NCBI RefSeq assembly: GCF_023715365.1
Contig: NZ_JAMBNZ010000003.1
Span: 248,001-312,000 of the forward strand
Length of the DNA stretch: 64,000 nt
Origin: Georgenia satyanarayanai
GTDB taxonomy: Bacteria > Actinomycetota > Actinomycetes > Actinomycetales > Actinomycetaceae
Direction of reading: 5' to 3'
The position numbers and the translations under genes are program-made. This document shows positions 1 to 8,908 of the stretch, piece after piece (within the stretch, counting starts at the first letter, position 1; each line of letters begins with the position of its first letter). The notes under the pieces are model-generated. The model was given only the letters and a program-made list of their open reading frames with translations, made no database searches and had not been told where the DNA came from.

Positions 1-723
1 GAACTGGGTGGTCTGGATCCACACCTCGGTCTCGATCGTCCCGTAGCGCAGCCCGCCCATGGTCAGGACGACCCCGAAGGACGTGGCGCAGAAGAGGAAG
101 ACGACGGCGCCCGCCGAGACGACGGCCGGGGCGAGCGCGGGCAGGGTCACCGTGCGGAACGCCCGCCACGGGGAGGCGCCGAGGCTGCGGGCCGCCTCCT
201 CGGCGCGCGGGTCGAGCCGCTCCCACAGCGCCCCGACGGTGCGCACGACGAGCGCGTAGTTGAAGAACACGAGCGCCGCGACGACCGCCGCGAAGGTCCC
301 GTCGATGCCGAGGAAGCCGAGCGGTCCGGTCTCCACGAGAAGTGAGCGGAAGGCGACGCCCACGACGACCGTCGGCAGCACGAAGGGCACCGTGACGAAG
401 CCGCGCACGAGCCGGCGGCTCCGGAAGCGGCAGCGGTAGAGCACGTAGGCGCCCGGGACCCCGAGGAGCAGGGCGGCCACGGTCGCGGTGAGTGACTGGC
501 CGACCGTGATCCCGATGACCCGCCACGTCCGCCGCCGCGAGAGCACCTCGGAGATGCCGCCGAGGTCGAGGGTGCCGCCGGGAACGAAGCCGCGCGCGAC
601 CATCGTCGCGACCGGCCACAGGAAGAAGACGGAGAGGAACGCGAGCGGCACCCCGGCGCCGAGCACCCAGGCGAGCGCGCCCGCCTGGCTGCGCCGGGTC
701 AGCCGACGACGATCTCGGTCCAC
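1..723 (-). CDS. thiP: Thiamine ABC transporter permease (partial, 3' end outside window)
   Basis: Inner-membrane permease of a thiamine-type ABC importer; it would form the channel fed by the ThiB lipoprotein just upstream. The first ~240 residues are present: a hydrophobic N-terminal helix (VPLAFLSVFFLWPVATMV), more membrane helices, and a typical MetI-like cytoplasmic EAA loop (ARSLGASPWRAFRTVTLP), which contacts the ATPase. ThiP proteins usually have two such halves (~500 residues), so about half is missing beyond the window edge. I place the start at a GTG overlapping the last 25 bases of thiB, which implies translational coupling. A related iron or putrescine permease is possible from the family alone; the TPP riboswitch upstream of the operon favours thiamine. 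Confidence 0.85.
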   Translation of the reverse strand, partial: MDRDRRRLTRRSQAGALAWVLGAGVPLAFLSVFFLWPVATMVARGFVPGGTLDLGGISEVLSRRRTWRVIGITVGQSLTATVAALLLGVPGAYVLYRCRFRSRRLVRGFVTVPFVLPTVVVGVAFRSLLVETGPLGFLGIDGTFAAVVAALVFFNYALVVRTVGALWERLDPRAEEAARSLGASPWRAFRTVTLPALAPAVVSAGAVVFLFCATSFGVVLTMGGLRYGTIETEVWIQTTQF

Positions 724-1739
724 GTCTCGATCCACCGGTCCCGGTTGTCGGTGATGGCCTGCGGCTCCACCTCGTGGGGCGCCGGGCTCACCGGGGCGTG
801 GTCCGCCCACTCCTGGGGCAGCGCGACGCCGTCGAGCACGGGGTACATGAACATGCTGCCCGGGATGTCGGCCTGGACCTCGGGCGAGAGGAGGAAGTCG
901 ACGAACTCCTGGGCGCCCTCGACGTTCTCGGCCCCGGCCAGCACGCCGGCGTACTCGGTCTGGCGGAAGCAGGTCTCGAGCAGCGCTCCCGTCCGCGGCG
1001 CGGCGCCGTCCTCGGGCACCTCCGCGGCGGGTGAGGAGGAGTAGGACACGACGAGCGGCCGCGGCCCGGCGCCCTCGGAGCCGGAGAAGTCGACGTAGTA
1101 GGCGTCGGACCAGCCTTCGACGACCCGCGCGCCGTTGGCCGTGAGGTCACGCCAGTACTGCTCCCACCCGTCCTCGCCGAAGGCGCCGACGGTCGCGAGG
1201 AGGAAGGCGAGCCCGGGCGACGACGTCGCGGGGTTGGTCACCACGAGCAGGTCGGCGTAGGTCGGGTCGGTGAGGTCCTCGAGCGTCTGTGGCTCGGGGA
1301 CACCGTGCTCCCGGAACCACTCGTGGTCGACGTTGACGCACACGTCCCCGAAGTCGACGGCGGTGAGGGCGTCCTCCATCGCGGTCTCGACGGCGTCCGG
1401 GGAGCGGTAGGGCTGGAGGACGCCCTCCTCGACGGCTCGCGCCGCGAAGGAGTTGTCGATGCCGTAGACGACATCCCCCAGCGGGTTGTCGCGGGTGAGG
1501 ACGAGCTGGTTGACGAGGGCGCCGCCGTCGCCGGGGGTGATCTGCTCGACGGTGTAGCCGGTGCGCTCCTCGAAGCCGGCGAGGAGCCCCTCGCTGAGGG
1601 TGAAGGAGTCGTGGGTGACGACGCGGAGCACGTTCGTGTCCTCGCCGCCTCCCCCGCTCGAGACGGTGGCGCTGCACGCCGCCAGGGCGAGCGTCGCGAC
1701 GAGCCCGGCGGCCACGGTGCGGGTGCGGTGGGTGGTCAT
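699..1739 (-). CDS. thiB: Thiamine ABC transporter substrate-binding lipoprotein
   Basis: Extracytoplasmic binding protein that delivers thiamine (or TPP) to the ThiP permease. The 346-residue product starts with a lipoprotein signal peptide whose lipobox is LALAAC, giving Cys22 as the predicted lipidated residue, followed by a Ser/Gly linker. The mature part has the layout of family-1 solute-binding proteins of the ThiB/iron type (VVTHDSFTLSEGLL near the N terminus, then GDVVYGIDNS). The start codon follows a strong AGGAGG about five bases upstream. It is the first gene of the operon and sits directly downstream of a TPP riboswitch, which is the best evidence for the ligand. Confidence 0.9.
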   Translation of the reverse strand: MTTHRTRTVAAGLVATLALAACSATVSSGGGGEDTNVLRVVTHDSFTLSEGLLAGFEERTGYTVEQITPGDGGALVNQLVLTRDNPLGDVVYGIDNSFAARAVEEGVLQPYRSPDAVETAMEDALTAVDFGDVCVNVDHEWFREHGVPEPQTLEDLTDPTYADLLVVTNPATSSPGLAFLLATVGAFGEDGWEQYWRDLTANGARVVEGWSDAYYVDFSGSEGAGPRPLVVSYSSSPAAEVPEDGAAPRTGALLETCFRQTEYAGVLAGAENVEGAQEFVDFLLSPEVQADIPGSMFMYPVLDGVALPQEWADHAPVSPAPHEVEPQAITDNRDRWIETWTEIVVG

Positions 1740-1804
1740 GCGTCCTCCTCAGGTGCAAGGAGGGGTCCGGGTGCGGGGCCACCGCATCCCGGGGAGAGAA
1801 TCCC

Positions 1805-1887
1805 GACTTCCTTCGCCGGTGCTAGCCGGAGCAGGTTCGAGGGTCTGCGGACTCACCGCACTCTCAGCACCGTCCGGTGCTCCCCTG
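1805..1887 (-). promoter_or_regulatory. TPP (THI-box) riboswitch
   Basis: Read on the minus strand, the leader of thiB has the conserved THI-box landmarks in order: a P1/P2 region with GGTGCTGAGAGTG, the central GAGTCCGCAGACCCTCGAA, then ACCTGCTCCGG and the closing TAGCACCGGCGAAGGAAG. This is the thiamine-pyrophosphate aptamer. About 65 bases separate it from the thiB ATG; that stretch contains short G/C-rich hairpins around the gene's Shine-Dalgarno sequence. High TPP is expected to lower import gene expression, probably at initiation of translation; which expression platform is used is an inference. Confidence 0.93.
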
Positions 1888-1977
1888 TCGTTCGCTCCCG
1901 ATGCTACCTCGCGGCCAGGTGTGCGCGGTACCAGCGGCCCCGTTAGGTTTGTCCCCAGCCCTCAAGGATGGAGTGAC

Positions 1978-2256
1978 ATGGACATCGGGTGGAAGATCGT
2001 CAGCACGGGGTCGGCAGTCCTTGCCGGTCTGCTCGCCAACAAGCTCCTCGACATCGGGTGGAAGGCCGTCACCGGGCACGAGCCGCCCGGTGACGACAAC
2101 GACGACCCCGCGGTCAGCCTCACCGAGGTCGTCGTGTTCGCCGCGGTCAGCGGCGCCGTCATCGGGCTGAGCCGGCAGCTGGCGCAGGCCGGCGCGGCGA
2201 AGTGGTACGGCGGGCCGGTGGAGAAGAAGTCCCCCAGCCCGGTCACCGGGCCGTAG
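1978..2256 (+). CDS. DUF4235 small membrane protein
   Basis: A 92-residue protein of the DUF4235 family, common in actinobacteria and of unknown function. It starts MDIGWKIVSTGSAVLAGLLA, a first transmembrane segment, followed by the family-typical NKLLDIGWKAVTG. A charged loop (GDDNDDP) leads into a second membrane helix (EVVVFAAVSGAVIGLSRQLA). A GGAG sits just upstream of the ATG. It stands alone, divergent from thiB and convergent with the mrp operon. Confidence 0.8.
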   Translation: MDIGWKIVSTGSAVLAGLLANKLLDIGWKAVTGHEPPGDDNDDPAVSLTEVVVFAAVSGAVIGLSRQLAQAGAAKWYGGPVEKKSPSPVTGP

Positions 2257-2268
2257 CGGACCCGCGCC

Positions 2269-2718
2269 TCAGCCGTCCGCGGGCGAGGTGCCGCGCGCCT
2301 CGCGGCCCTCGTCCGCGCGGGCCGCGTCCTTCTCCCGCTCGAGCTCGAGCCGGTCGAGCTCGTCGAGCTTCTCGGCCCGTTCGAGGTCCTCGGTGAGCTC
2401 GTCGACGACGAGCAGCGAGTGGTCGACCTTGCCGGTGCGGTAGCCGGCGCGGCTCAACATGTGCGCGGAGATCGGCCCCGTGACGAGCTGGAACGCGACG
2501 ACGAGCAGCAGGGTGATCCCCGCGGTGACGCTGCGCAGCTCGATCCCCAGGCCGAGCATGAGGAGCATGAGGCCGAGCACCTGCGGCTTGGTCGCCGCGT
2601 GCATGCGGGAGAGCAGGTCGGGGAAGCGGACGATGCCCAGACCCGCGACGAGCGCGAGCAGCGACCCGCTGATGAGCAGGAACCCGGCGACGACGTCGAG
2701 GACGGTGTCGGTGGTCAT
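2269..2718 (-). CDS. mrpG: Mrp Na+/H+ antiporter subunit G
   Basis: Last gene of the six-gene mrp operon and smallest membrane subunit of the multi-subunit cation/proton antiporter. The product has ~149 residues: three membrane helices in the first ~95, with the family signature GIVRFPDLLSRMHAATKPQV, then an unusually long charged tail (~50 residues, rich in Glu, Asp, Arg) absent from classical MrpG of ~110 residues. The ATG chosen overlaps the end of mrpF by four bases. The upstream in-frame extension is rejected because it is antisense-like sequence lying over mrpF. Confidence 0.92.
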   Translation of the reverse strand: MTTDTVLDVVAGFLLISGSLLALVAGLGIVRFPDLLSRMHAATKPQVLGLMLLMLGLGIELRSVTAGITLLLVVAFQLVTGPISAHMLSRAGYRTGKVDHSLLVVDELTEDLERAEKLDELDRLELEREKDAARADEGREARGTSPADG

Positions 2719-3137
2719 CGGTCCCTCCTGCGGTGTTCCTCGTCGTCGTCGGACTCGACGGAGACGATGACCGAGCCGCTGTCCTCGTCCTCGTCGGCGC
2801 CCGGCCCACCCTCGTGCTCCGCGTCGCGCTGCGAGAGGATGTCCTCGAGCTCGTCCTTGGTGAGGATGCGGCCCTCCTCCGCCGACTCCGCCGCGGCGAA
2901 CCGGGCGATGGAGACGGAGCCGATGAAGCCGACGAGGGCGAGGACGATGAGCACGGGGACGAGGTCGCCGCGCTTGGTCACCGCGGCGATGAGCGCGACC
3001 GTGCCGATGATGACGGCCGTCGTGACGTCCACCCCGAGGATGCGGTCGAACATGCTCGGCCCGCGCTCGACCCGGGACAGCGACAAGACGCCGGCGGCCA
3101 GCAGGACGGCGAAGCAGATGACGTAGACGACGGTCAT
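2715..3137 (-). CDS. mrpF: Mrp Na+/H+ antiporter subunit F
   Basis: Small membrane subunit of the Mrp antiporter. The N-terminal ~90 residues hold three helices with the MrpF-typical RVERGPSMFDRILGVDV motif between helices 1 and 2. A ~50-residue, strongly acidic C-terminal tail (KDELEDILSQRDAEH, then DEDEDSG) extends beyond the usual family length of ~90-95. It overlaps mrpE and mrpG by four bases each, so the subunits are probably made by coupled translation. Confidence 0.92.
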   Translation of the reverse strand: MTVVYVICFAVLLAAGVLSLSRVERGPSMFDRILGVDVTTAVIIGTVALIAAVTKRGDLVPVLIVLALVGFIGSVSIARFAAAESAEEGRILTKDELEDILSQRDAEHEGGPGADEDEDSGSVIVSVESDDDEEHRRRDR

Positions 3138-3796
3138 GACCCCTCCTCCCGCCGGGCGTCCATGTCGCGGTCGACGCGGTCCCCGGAGCGGCTGCGCTGC
3201 TTGCCGGCACGCGCGGAGCTGCCCGGCGTCAGGCCCGCCTCGATGAGCTCCTCGCGGCTGCCGAAGGCGCGCAGGATGCGCTCCTCCTGGTCGAGGACGG
3301 CCTGGTGAGCGCGCTCGAGGCCGCCGTGCATGTCGACGTCGAGGATGTGGTGGTAGAGCGTCCCGGTGATGCGGTGCGCCTCGATGACGACGGACCCGGG
3401 CACGAGAGAGGTCATGCCGGCAACCATCGTGAGGTAGACGTCGTTGTGGCTGCGCAGGCGCACCCGGATGACCGCACCGTGCGGCGGCTCGCGGCGCACG
3501 GCGAGGGCCGCGACCTCGACCGACGCCTTGATGACGTCCCACAGGAAGTAGCCGAGGAGGAGCACGACGCCCCAGGGCCGGAAGCGGCCGTCGAAGGGCG
3601 TGCTGGGCAGCGGGAGCACCGCGGTGACGAGGACGGCGAGAAAGGCGCCGATGACGACGTTGGCGAGGCTGAGGTCGCCCCAGAGGGCGACCCACACGAG
3701 AGTGAGCCACAGGAGGATGCCCCAGTTGGCTCGGGGCCGGAACCGGCCACGCGGGCGGTGCTCCTGTGGCTGGTGATCGGCGATGTGCGGGCTCAC
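3134..3796 (-). CDS. mrpE: Mrp Na+/H+ antiporter subunit E
   Basis: Subunit E of the Mrp complex, needed for its assembly in the membrane. About 220 residues: a basic N terminus, then hydrophobic helices (WGILLWLTLVWVALWGDLS, NVVIGAFLAVLVTAVLPL) and the family-typical cytoplasmic segment with LTMVAGMTSLVPGSVV and HHILDVDMHGG. The tail from about residue 185 is basic and low in complexity. The start is a GTG in a GTGA overlap with the stop of mrpD. Confidence 0.92.
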   Translation of the reverse strand: MSPHIADHQPQEHRPRGRFRPRANWGILLWLTLVWVALWGDLSLANVVIGAFLAVLVTAVLPLPSTPFDGRFRPWGVVLLLGYFLWDVIKASVEVAALAVRREPPHGAVIRVRLRSHNDVYLTMVAGMTSLVPGSVVIEAHRITGTLYHHILDVDMHGGLERAHQAVLDQEERILRAFGSREELIEAGLTPGSSARAGKQRSRSGDRVDRDMDARREEGS

Positions 3797-5385
3797 GGCA
3801 CCTCCTCCCGGGTCTCCTGCTCGTCGCTGATCTGGCCCGACTCGCCGTTGCGCTCGGCCTCCTCGGTGAGGTCCGAGGACTGGCCCGAGCCGCGCCGGCC
3901 GTCGGGCAGGACCGTCGAGACGTACGGAGTCTGCTCCCGCAGGTCGCTGGCCGCGCGGTCGGTGTAGTCGAACAGCGGCCCGGCCACGACGGTGAAGGCG
4001 AGGGACATCGCGACGAGCGCGGCCGTGGGCCCGACCATCGAGCGGGGGGTGGAGGTGTCCGGCAGCGGCTCGGGGGCCTCCTGCCAGAAGGCCTGGTTCC
4101 ACGCCTTGCTCACGGCGTAGAGCGTGAGCAGGCTCGTGACGAGCGCGGCGGCGACGAGCGTCCAGTCCAGGGCGCCGCCGCGCTGCGCGCCGGCCTCGAT
4201 GAGGCCGACCTTGCCGAGGAAGCCGGACATCGGCGGGATGCCGGCGAGGTTCATCGCCGGCACGAAGTACAGGACGGCGAGGAGCGGCGCGACCCGCGCG
4301 AGGGAGCCGAGCTTGGCGAGGGACGTCGTGCCGCCCCGGCGCTCGATGAGGCCCGCGACGAGGAAGAGCGCCGTCTGGACGGTGATGTGGTGGACGACGT
4401 AGAAGATCGCCGCGGAGAGCCCCGCCTCCGTCGACATCGCGATGCCCCACACCATGTAGCCGATGTGGCTGACGAGGGTGAAGGACAGGAGCCGTTTGAT
4501 GTCCTGCTGCGCGACGGCGCCGAGGATCCCGATGACCATCGTGAGGAGCGCGAGGACCATGAGGACGTCGTCGGCCCGGCCGCCCGGGAAGAGCAGCGTC
4601 TGCGTCCGGATGATCGCGTAGACGCCCACCTTGGTGAGCAGGCCGGCGAACACCGCGGTGACCGGGGCGGGCGCCGTCGGGTAGGAGTCGGGCAGCCACG
4701 CGTGCAGCGGGAAGATGGCCGCCTTGATCCCGAAGGCGACGAGCAGCATGAGCTGGAGGACGAGCTGGGTCCCCGGGTCGATCTCCGAGAGGCGCTGGGA
4801 CAGCTGCGCGAGGTTGACCGTGCCCGTGGCGGCGTAGATGAGCGCGATCGCCGCGAGGAAGAGGATCGAGGAGAGGATCGAGACGACGATGTAGACGGTG
4901 CCCGCCCGCACCCGCTCGCGGGACCCACCCAGGGTGATGAGGACGAAGCTCGAGACGAGGAGGATCTCGAAGCCGACGTAGAGGTTGAAGAGGTCCCCGG
5001 TGAGGAAGGCGTTGGAGACGCCCGCGGAGAGGATGAGGTACGTCGGGTGGTAGATCGCCACCGGTGCGCCCTCGTCGCCGTCGGCGTTGCCCTGTGCCAG
5101 CGAGTACAGGAGCACCCCGAGGGTGACGGCGACGGACACGACGAGCAGGAGTGTCGAGAGCCGGTCCGCGACGAGCGCGATGCCCACGGGGGCGGCCCAG
5201 CCGCCGACGTCGACGGCCATCGGGCCGTCGTTGGCGAGGACGAGCAGCGCGATCGCGACGCCGAGCACCGTGGTGAGCGCGGTGAGCGTGACGATCCGCT
5301 GGACGTGGGGGAACCGGGCGAGCGCGAGCGCCAGCCCCGCTGCGACGAGGGGGATGAGGACAGGCAGCGGCAGGAGGAAGCTCAT
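3793..5385 (-). CDS. mrpD: Mrp Na+/H+ antiporter subunit D (NuoM/NuoN-like)
   Basis: Large antiporter-like membrane subunit homologous to complex I NuoL/M/N, one of the two proton-conducting modules of Mrp. The product is ~530 residues with about 14 predicted helices. Family motifs are visible: FLTGDLFNLYVGFEILLVSS with the conserved Glu of the fifth helix, GIKAAIFPLHAWLPDSYPTA with the channel Lys, and a QQDIKRLLSFTLVSHIGY stretch. The C terminus has a 60-residue hydrophilic extension. It is translationally coupled to mrpC and mrpE. Confidence 0.93.
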   Translation of the reverse strand: MSFLLPLPVLIPLVAAGLALALARFPHVQRIVTLTALTTVLGVAIALLVLANDGPMAVDVGGWAAPVGIALVADRLSTLLLVVSVAVTLGVLLYSLAQGNADGDEGAPVAIYHPTYLILSAGVSNAFLTGDLFNLYVGFEILLVSSFVLITLGGSRERVRAGTVYIVVSILSSILFLAAIALIYAATGTVNLAQLSQRLSEIDPGTQLVLQLMLLVAFGIKAAIFPLHAWLPDSYPTAPAPVTAVFAGLLTKVGVYAIIRTQTLLFPGGRADDVLMVLALLTMVIGILGAVAQQDIKRLLSFTLVSHIGYMVWGIAMSTEAGLSAAIFYVVHHITVQTALFLVAGLIERRGGTTSLAKLGSLARVAPLLAVLYFVPAMNLAGIPPMSGFLGKVGLIEAGAQRGGALDWTLVAAALVTSLLTLYAVSKAWNQAFWQEAPEPLPDTSTPRSMVGPTAALVAMSLAFTVVAGPLFDYTDRAASDLREQTPYVSTVLPDGRRGSGQSSDLTEEAERNGESGQISDEQETREEVP

Positions 5386-5903
5386 CGCAGCTCCTCGTCG
5401 TCCAGGCCGATGCCCGGACGACGGCGCCTGGGGCCGCTGCTGTGGGGCAGGACGAGGGTCTCGTCCCGGGACAGGGCGGCGTCCTCGGCCAGCGAGGTGC
5501 CGGCGTCGTCGGTGCTGCGGGCGGGCACCTCGTTGCTCTCCGCGAGCCGGACGATCCGGCGGTCCTCGAGGTCGTCCTGCACCTCGTCGTGGCCGTTGAG
5601 CTGCCAGGCACGGTAGGCGACGGACAGGAGGAAGGCGGTGAGCCCGAGGGTGATGACGATGGCGGTGAGCACCATGGCCTGCGGCAGCGGGTCGCTCATG
5701 TTCTCGGGCGCGGTCGTCCCCACGAGCGGGGGCCCGCCGGCGCGGCCGCTGGCGACGAGGAACATGACGTTGACCCCGTTGGAGATCATGGAGACGCCGA
5801 TGATGATGCGCGTGAGGCTGCGCTCGAGGAGGAGGTAGACGCCGGCACCCACGAGGACGGCGATGAGCACGATGAGCGCGAGGCTCGGCGAGGTGTCGAT
5901 CAT
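5382..5903 (-). CDS. mrpC: Mrp Na+/H+ antiporter subunit C (NuoK-like)
   Basis: NuoK-like three-helix subunit of the Mrp antiporter. The first ~110 residues show helices IVLIAVLVGAGVYLLLERSL, IIIGVSMISNGVNVMFLVAS and AMVLTAIVITLGLTAFLLSV with the family's conserved Glu in the first loop. A further ~60 hydrophilic residues at the C terminus (ending in RRRRPGIGLDDEELR) exceed the usual length of ~115. Four-base overlaps with mrpA and mrpD place it in the operon. Confidence 0.93.
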   Translation of the reverse strand: MIDTSPSLALIVLIAVLVGAGVYLLLERSLTRIIIGVSMISNGVNVMFLVASGRAGGPPLVGTTAPENMSDPLPQAMVLTAIVITLGLTAFLLSVAYRAWQLNGHDEVQDDLEDRRIVRLAESNEVPARSTDDAGTSLAEDAALSRDETLVLPHSSGPRRRRPGIGLDDEELR

Positions 5904-8900
5904 CGGGGCTCTCCGTCCGTGGGGCGCGGGTTGCCGACCCACCCGGCGGGCGCGGCCTCGGGCGCGGCGTCGTCGGAGGTGACCTCCGGGGAGTCGAAGG
6001 GCACGTCCGGCGCGACGTCTCCCTCCCGCTCGCCCTGGCGGTCCACCTCGGCACCGAGGGTGCGGAGGATGTCGAGGACGAGACCGACGACGACGAGGTA
6101 GACGCCGACGTCGAAGAAGATCGTCGTCACGAGCTTGAGCTCGCCCATCGGGCCCAGGTCCGCCTCGATGAGGGCCGACTGGAGCACATCCCCGCCGAAG
6201 AGCAGCGGGATGGCACCGGCGCCGGCGGAGAGGAAGAGGCCGGAGCCGAGGATCCAGCCGGCCTGGACCGGGAGCGCCTCGCCCAGCTCGTAGCGACCGC
6301 CGGCCAGGTAGCGCACGGTGAGCGCGATGCCTGCGACGAGGCCGCCCGCGAAGCCGCCGCCGGGCTGGTTGTGCCCGGCGAAGAGCAGGTAGAGGGAGAA
6401 GATCACCATCGTGTGGAAGACGAGGCGGGTGCCGACCTCGAAGATGACCGAGCGCCGCTGCGGCGCGAGGGTCGGGATGGCGCTGAGCCACTGGCGGCCG
6501 CGGCCCGCCGGACCTGCCTCCTCGCCCCGCTCGGTCATCCGGCGGTAGAGGCTGACGTTGCGGTCGGGGACAGGCGTCTCCCACACCCTGGCCTGCCGAG
6601 GGTCGCTCAGCTTGGTCGCGCGGTCGATCTTGATCGCCCGCGCGCGGAGGAAGATGAGCGAGGCGACGCCGGTGGCCGCGGCGAGCAGCACCGAGATCTC
6701 GCCCATCGTGTCCCAGGCGCGGATGTCGACGAGGGTGACGTTGACGACGTTGCGCCCGTAGCCGTACTCGTAGGCCTCCTTGGCGAAGTCGACCGAGACG
6801 GGCACGTGGATCCTGGAGCCGGCGGCGACCATGGTGAGCCCGGCGGCGGTGAGGCCGACGATGGCGCCGAGCGCGGCCCGCCACCAGCGGGACGCGGCGA
6901 GCGGCCGGTTGGAGAAGTACGCGGGCAGCCGGCGCAGGACGAGGATGAAGACGACGAGCGTGATCGTCTCGACGAGCACCTGGGTGAGCGCGAGGTCCGG
7001 GGCACCGTGGATCTCGTAGAGCAGCGCGATGCCGTAGCCGGAGACGCCGAGGAGCAGCACGGCCTTGAGCCGGCGCCGTGCGCGGGCCGCGAGGAGAGCC
7101 GCCAGGGCGACGAAGGCGACGACGGCCGCCTGCACGCCGTTGTCCCACAGCCGCACGTCGGTCGGCAGGATGCCGAAGGCGATGGCCGCACCGCCGGCGA
7201 GGACGACCGTCACGGTGAGGATGATCGACAGGTAGGCGGGCAGCGAACCACGCTGGGTGACGGCGGTGACGTCCGCCGCGAAGCGCTCAGTGCCGCGGAT
7301 GATCCGGCGATAGACCCCCGCGGCGCCGTCGAACTCCCACAGCGCGCCCTGGAGCCGCTCGACCGGTGCACGCCAGAGGAAGAGCACGACGCCGACGGCG
7401 ACGACGAGCAGCGTGAGGTAGAGCGCCGGGCCGAAGCCACCCCAGAGGGTGAGGTGGCCGGGCTCGCCGGGGTAGCCGTCGGCGTGGGGGGCGAGCACGC
7501 GCTCGACGCCACCGGGCAGGAAGCCGACGACGACGCCGGCGACGGCGAGCACGGCGGCCGGGGTGACGATGAGCCGCGAGGTGCGCTGCGCGGAGGAGAG
7601 CTCGACCCCCGGCTTGCTCGCGAAGGCGCCCCACATGAAGCGCATCCCGTAGGCGAAGGTGAGGATCGACCCGAGGACGATGAGGACGAGCGCGGCGGCG
7701 CCGAGGCCGCCGGGGGTGTGGAGCATCGACTCGAGCGCGGCCTCCTTGGCCACGTAGCCCAGCGTGACGGGCAGCCCCACCATCGACGCCGTCGCGAGCG
7801 CCGCGGACGCCGCCGTCAGCGGCATGCGTCGGGCCAGCCCCGTCAGCTCGCGCAGGTCACGGGTGCCCACGGACCAGTCGATCGTCCCGACGACGAGGAA
7901 GAGGGAGGCCTTGAACATCGCGTGCGCGGCGAGCAGGCCCAGGCCGGCGAGCGCCGCGGCCCGGGTGCCGAAGCCGACGAGGAGGATGATGAAGCCGAGC
8001 TGACTGACCGTACCGAAGGCGAGCAGGAGCTTGAGGTCGTGCTGGCGAAGCGAGCGGTAGCCACCGAGCAGGAGGGTGCCCCCGCCGAGGAGGAGCACCG
8101 CCCAGCGCCACAGGGGCACGTCGGCGAAGCCGGGGGCCAGGCGGGCGACGAGGTAGACACCGGCCTTGACCATCGCGGCGGCGTGCAGGTAGGCGCTGAC
8201 CGGCGTCGGCGCAGCCATGGCCGACGGCAGCCAGAAGTGGAAGGGCAGCAGCGCCGACTTCGTCACCGCGCCGAGCAGGACGAGCGCGACGGCCACCTCG
8301 ACGATCGCGCCCCCGGGCGGGGACGCGACGAGCTCGCTCAGCGAGTAGCTCCCGCCCTCGACCTCACCCAGGGCGATGAAGCCGGCGAGCATCGCCAGCC
8401 CGCCGAAGGTCGTGAGGACGAGCGCCTGGACCGCCGCACGCCGCGAGCTCTGCCGGTCGTGGTAGTGCCCGATGAGGAGGAAGGAGGTGATGGTGGTGAG
8501 CTCCCAGAAGACGTACAGGAGCAGCGTGTTGTCGGTCGTCACCAGGCCGAGCATCGAGCCGGCGAAGGCGACGAAGACGCCGGCGAAGCGCCCGAGTCCC
8601 TGCGCAGTGGCCGAGAAGTAGGCGGCGCAGTAGACGAGGACGAGGGCACCGACCCCACCGACGAGCAGCACCATGAGCCAGGACAGGGTGTCGAGCCGGA
8701 AGGTGAGGTGGAGGTCGAGCGCCGGCACCCACGAGACGTCGACGACGGGGTGGTCCCCGCGCAGCACGGCGCTGCCGTGCGCGGCCGCCCAGGCAGCGGC
8801 CGAGGCGGGGACGAGCGCGAGGACGAGGAAGAAGCGGCGCCCCCACAGGCGCATGCACGCAGGCGCGACCACAGCCACCACGAGGTGGAGGATCAGCAGC

Positions 8901-8908
8901 TGCAGCAC
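5900..8908 (-). CDS. mrpA: Mrp Na+/H+ antiporter fused subunits A and B
   Basis: First gene of the mrp operon, encoding a ~1002-residue membrane protein. The N-terminal ~500 residues are the NuoL-like antiporter module (ELTTITSFLLIGHYHDR; KSALLPFHFWLPSAMAAPTP; HDLKLLLAFGTVSQLGF). The middle carries the MrpA C-terminal DUF4040 region (GRNVVNVTLVDIRAWDTMGE). The last ~170 residues are an MrpB domain (RLVFHTMVIFSLYLLFAGHN, then QPGGGFAGGLVAG), so no separate mrpB exists. The complex exchanges Na+ for H+ and supports pH and salt homeostasis. I use the GTG preceded by GGAG at 6-7 bases; an upstream in-frame ATG would add a non-membrane Arg-rich leader. Confidence 0.92.
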   Translation of the reverse strand: MLQLLILHLVVAVVAPACMRLWGRRFFLVLALVPASAAAWAAAHGSAVLRGDHPVVDVSWVPALDLHLTFRLDTLSWLMVLLVGGVGALVLVYCAAYFSATAQGLGRFAGVFVAFAGSMLGLVTTDNTLLLYVFWELTTITSFLLIGHYHDRQSSRRAAVQALVLTTFGGLAMLAGFIALGEVEGGSYSLSELVASPPGGAIVEVAVALVLLGAVTKSALLPFHFWLPSAMAAPTPVSAYLHAAAMVKAGVYLVARLAPGFADVPLWRWAVLLLGGGTLLLGGYRSLRQHDLKLLLAFGTVSQLGFIILLVGFGTRAAALAGLGLLAAHAMFKASLFLVVGTIDWSVGTRDLRELTGLARRMPLTAASAALATASMVGLPVTLGYVAKEAALESMLHTPGGLGAAALVLIVLGSILTFAYGMRFMWGAFASKPGVELSSAQRTSRLIVTPAAVLAVAGVVVGFLPGGVERVLAPHADGYPGEPGHLTLWGGFGPALYLTLLVVAVGVVLFLWRAPVERLQGALWEFDGAAGVYRRIIRGTERFAADVTAVTQRGSLPAYLSIILTVTVVLAGGAAIAFGILPTDVRLWDNGVQAAVVAFVALAALLAARARRRLKAVLLLGVSGYGIALLYEIHGAPDLALTQVLVETITLVVFILVLRRLPAYFSNRPLAASRWWRAALGAIVGLTAAGLTMVAAGSRIHVPVSVDFAKEAYEYGYGRNVVNVTLVDIRAWDTMGEISVLLAAATGVASLIFLRARAIKIDRATKLSDPRQARVWETPVPDRNVSLYRRMTERGEEAGPAGRGRQWLSAIPTLAPQRRSVIFEVGTRLVFHTMVIFSLYLLFAGHNQPGGGFAGGLVAGIALTVRYLAGGRYELGEALPVQAGWILGSGLFLSAGAGAIPLLFGGDVLQSALIEADLGPMGELKLVTTIFFDVGVYLVVVGLVLDILRTLGAEVDRQGEREGDVAPDVPFDSPEVTSDDAAPEAAPAGWVGNPRPTDGEPR

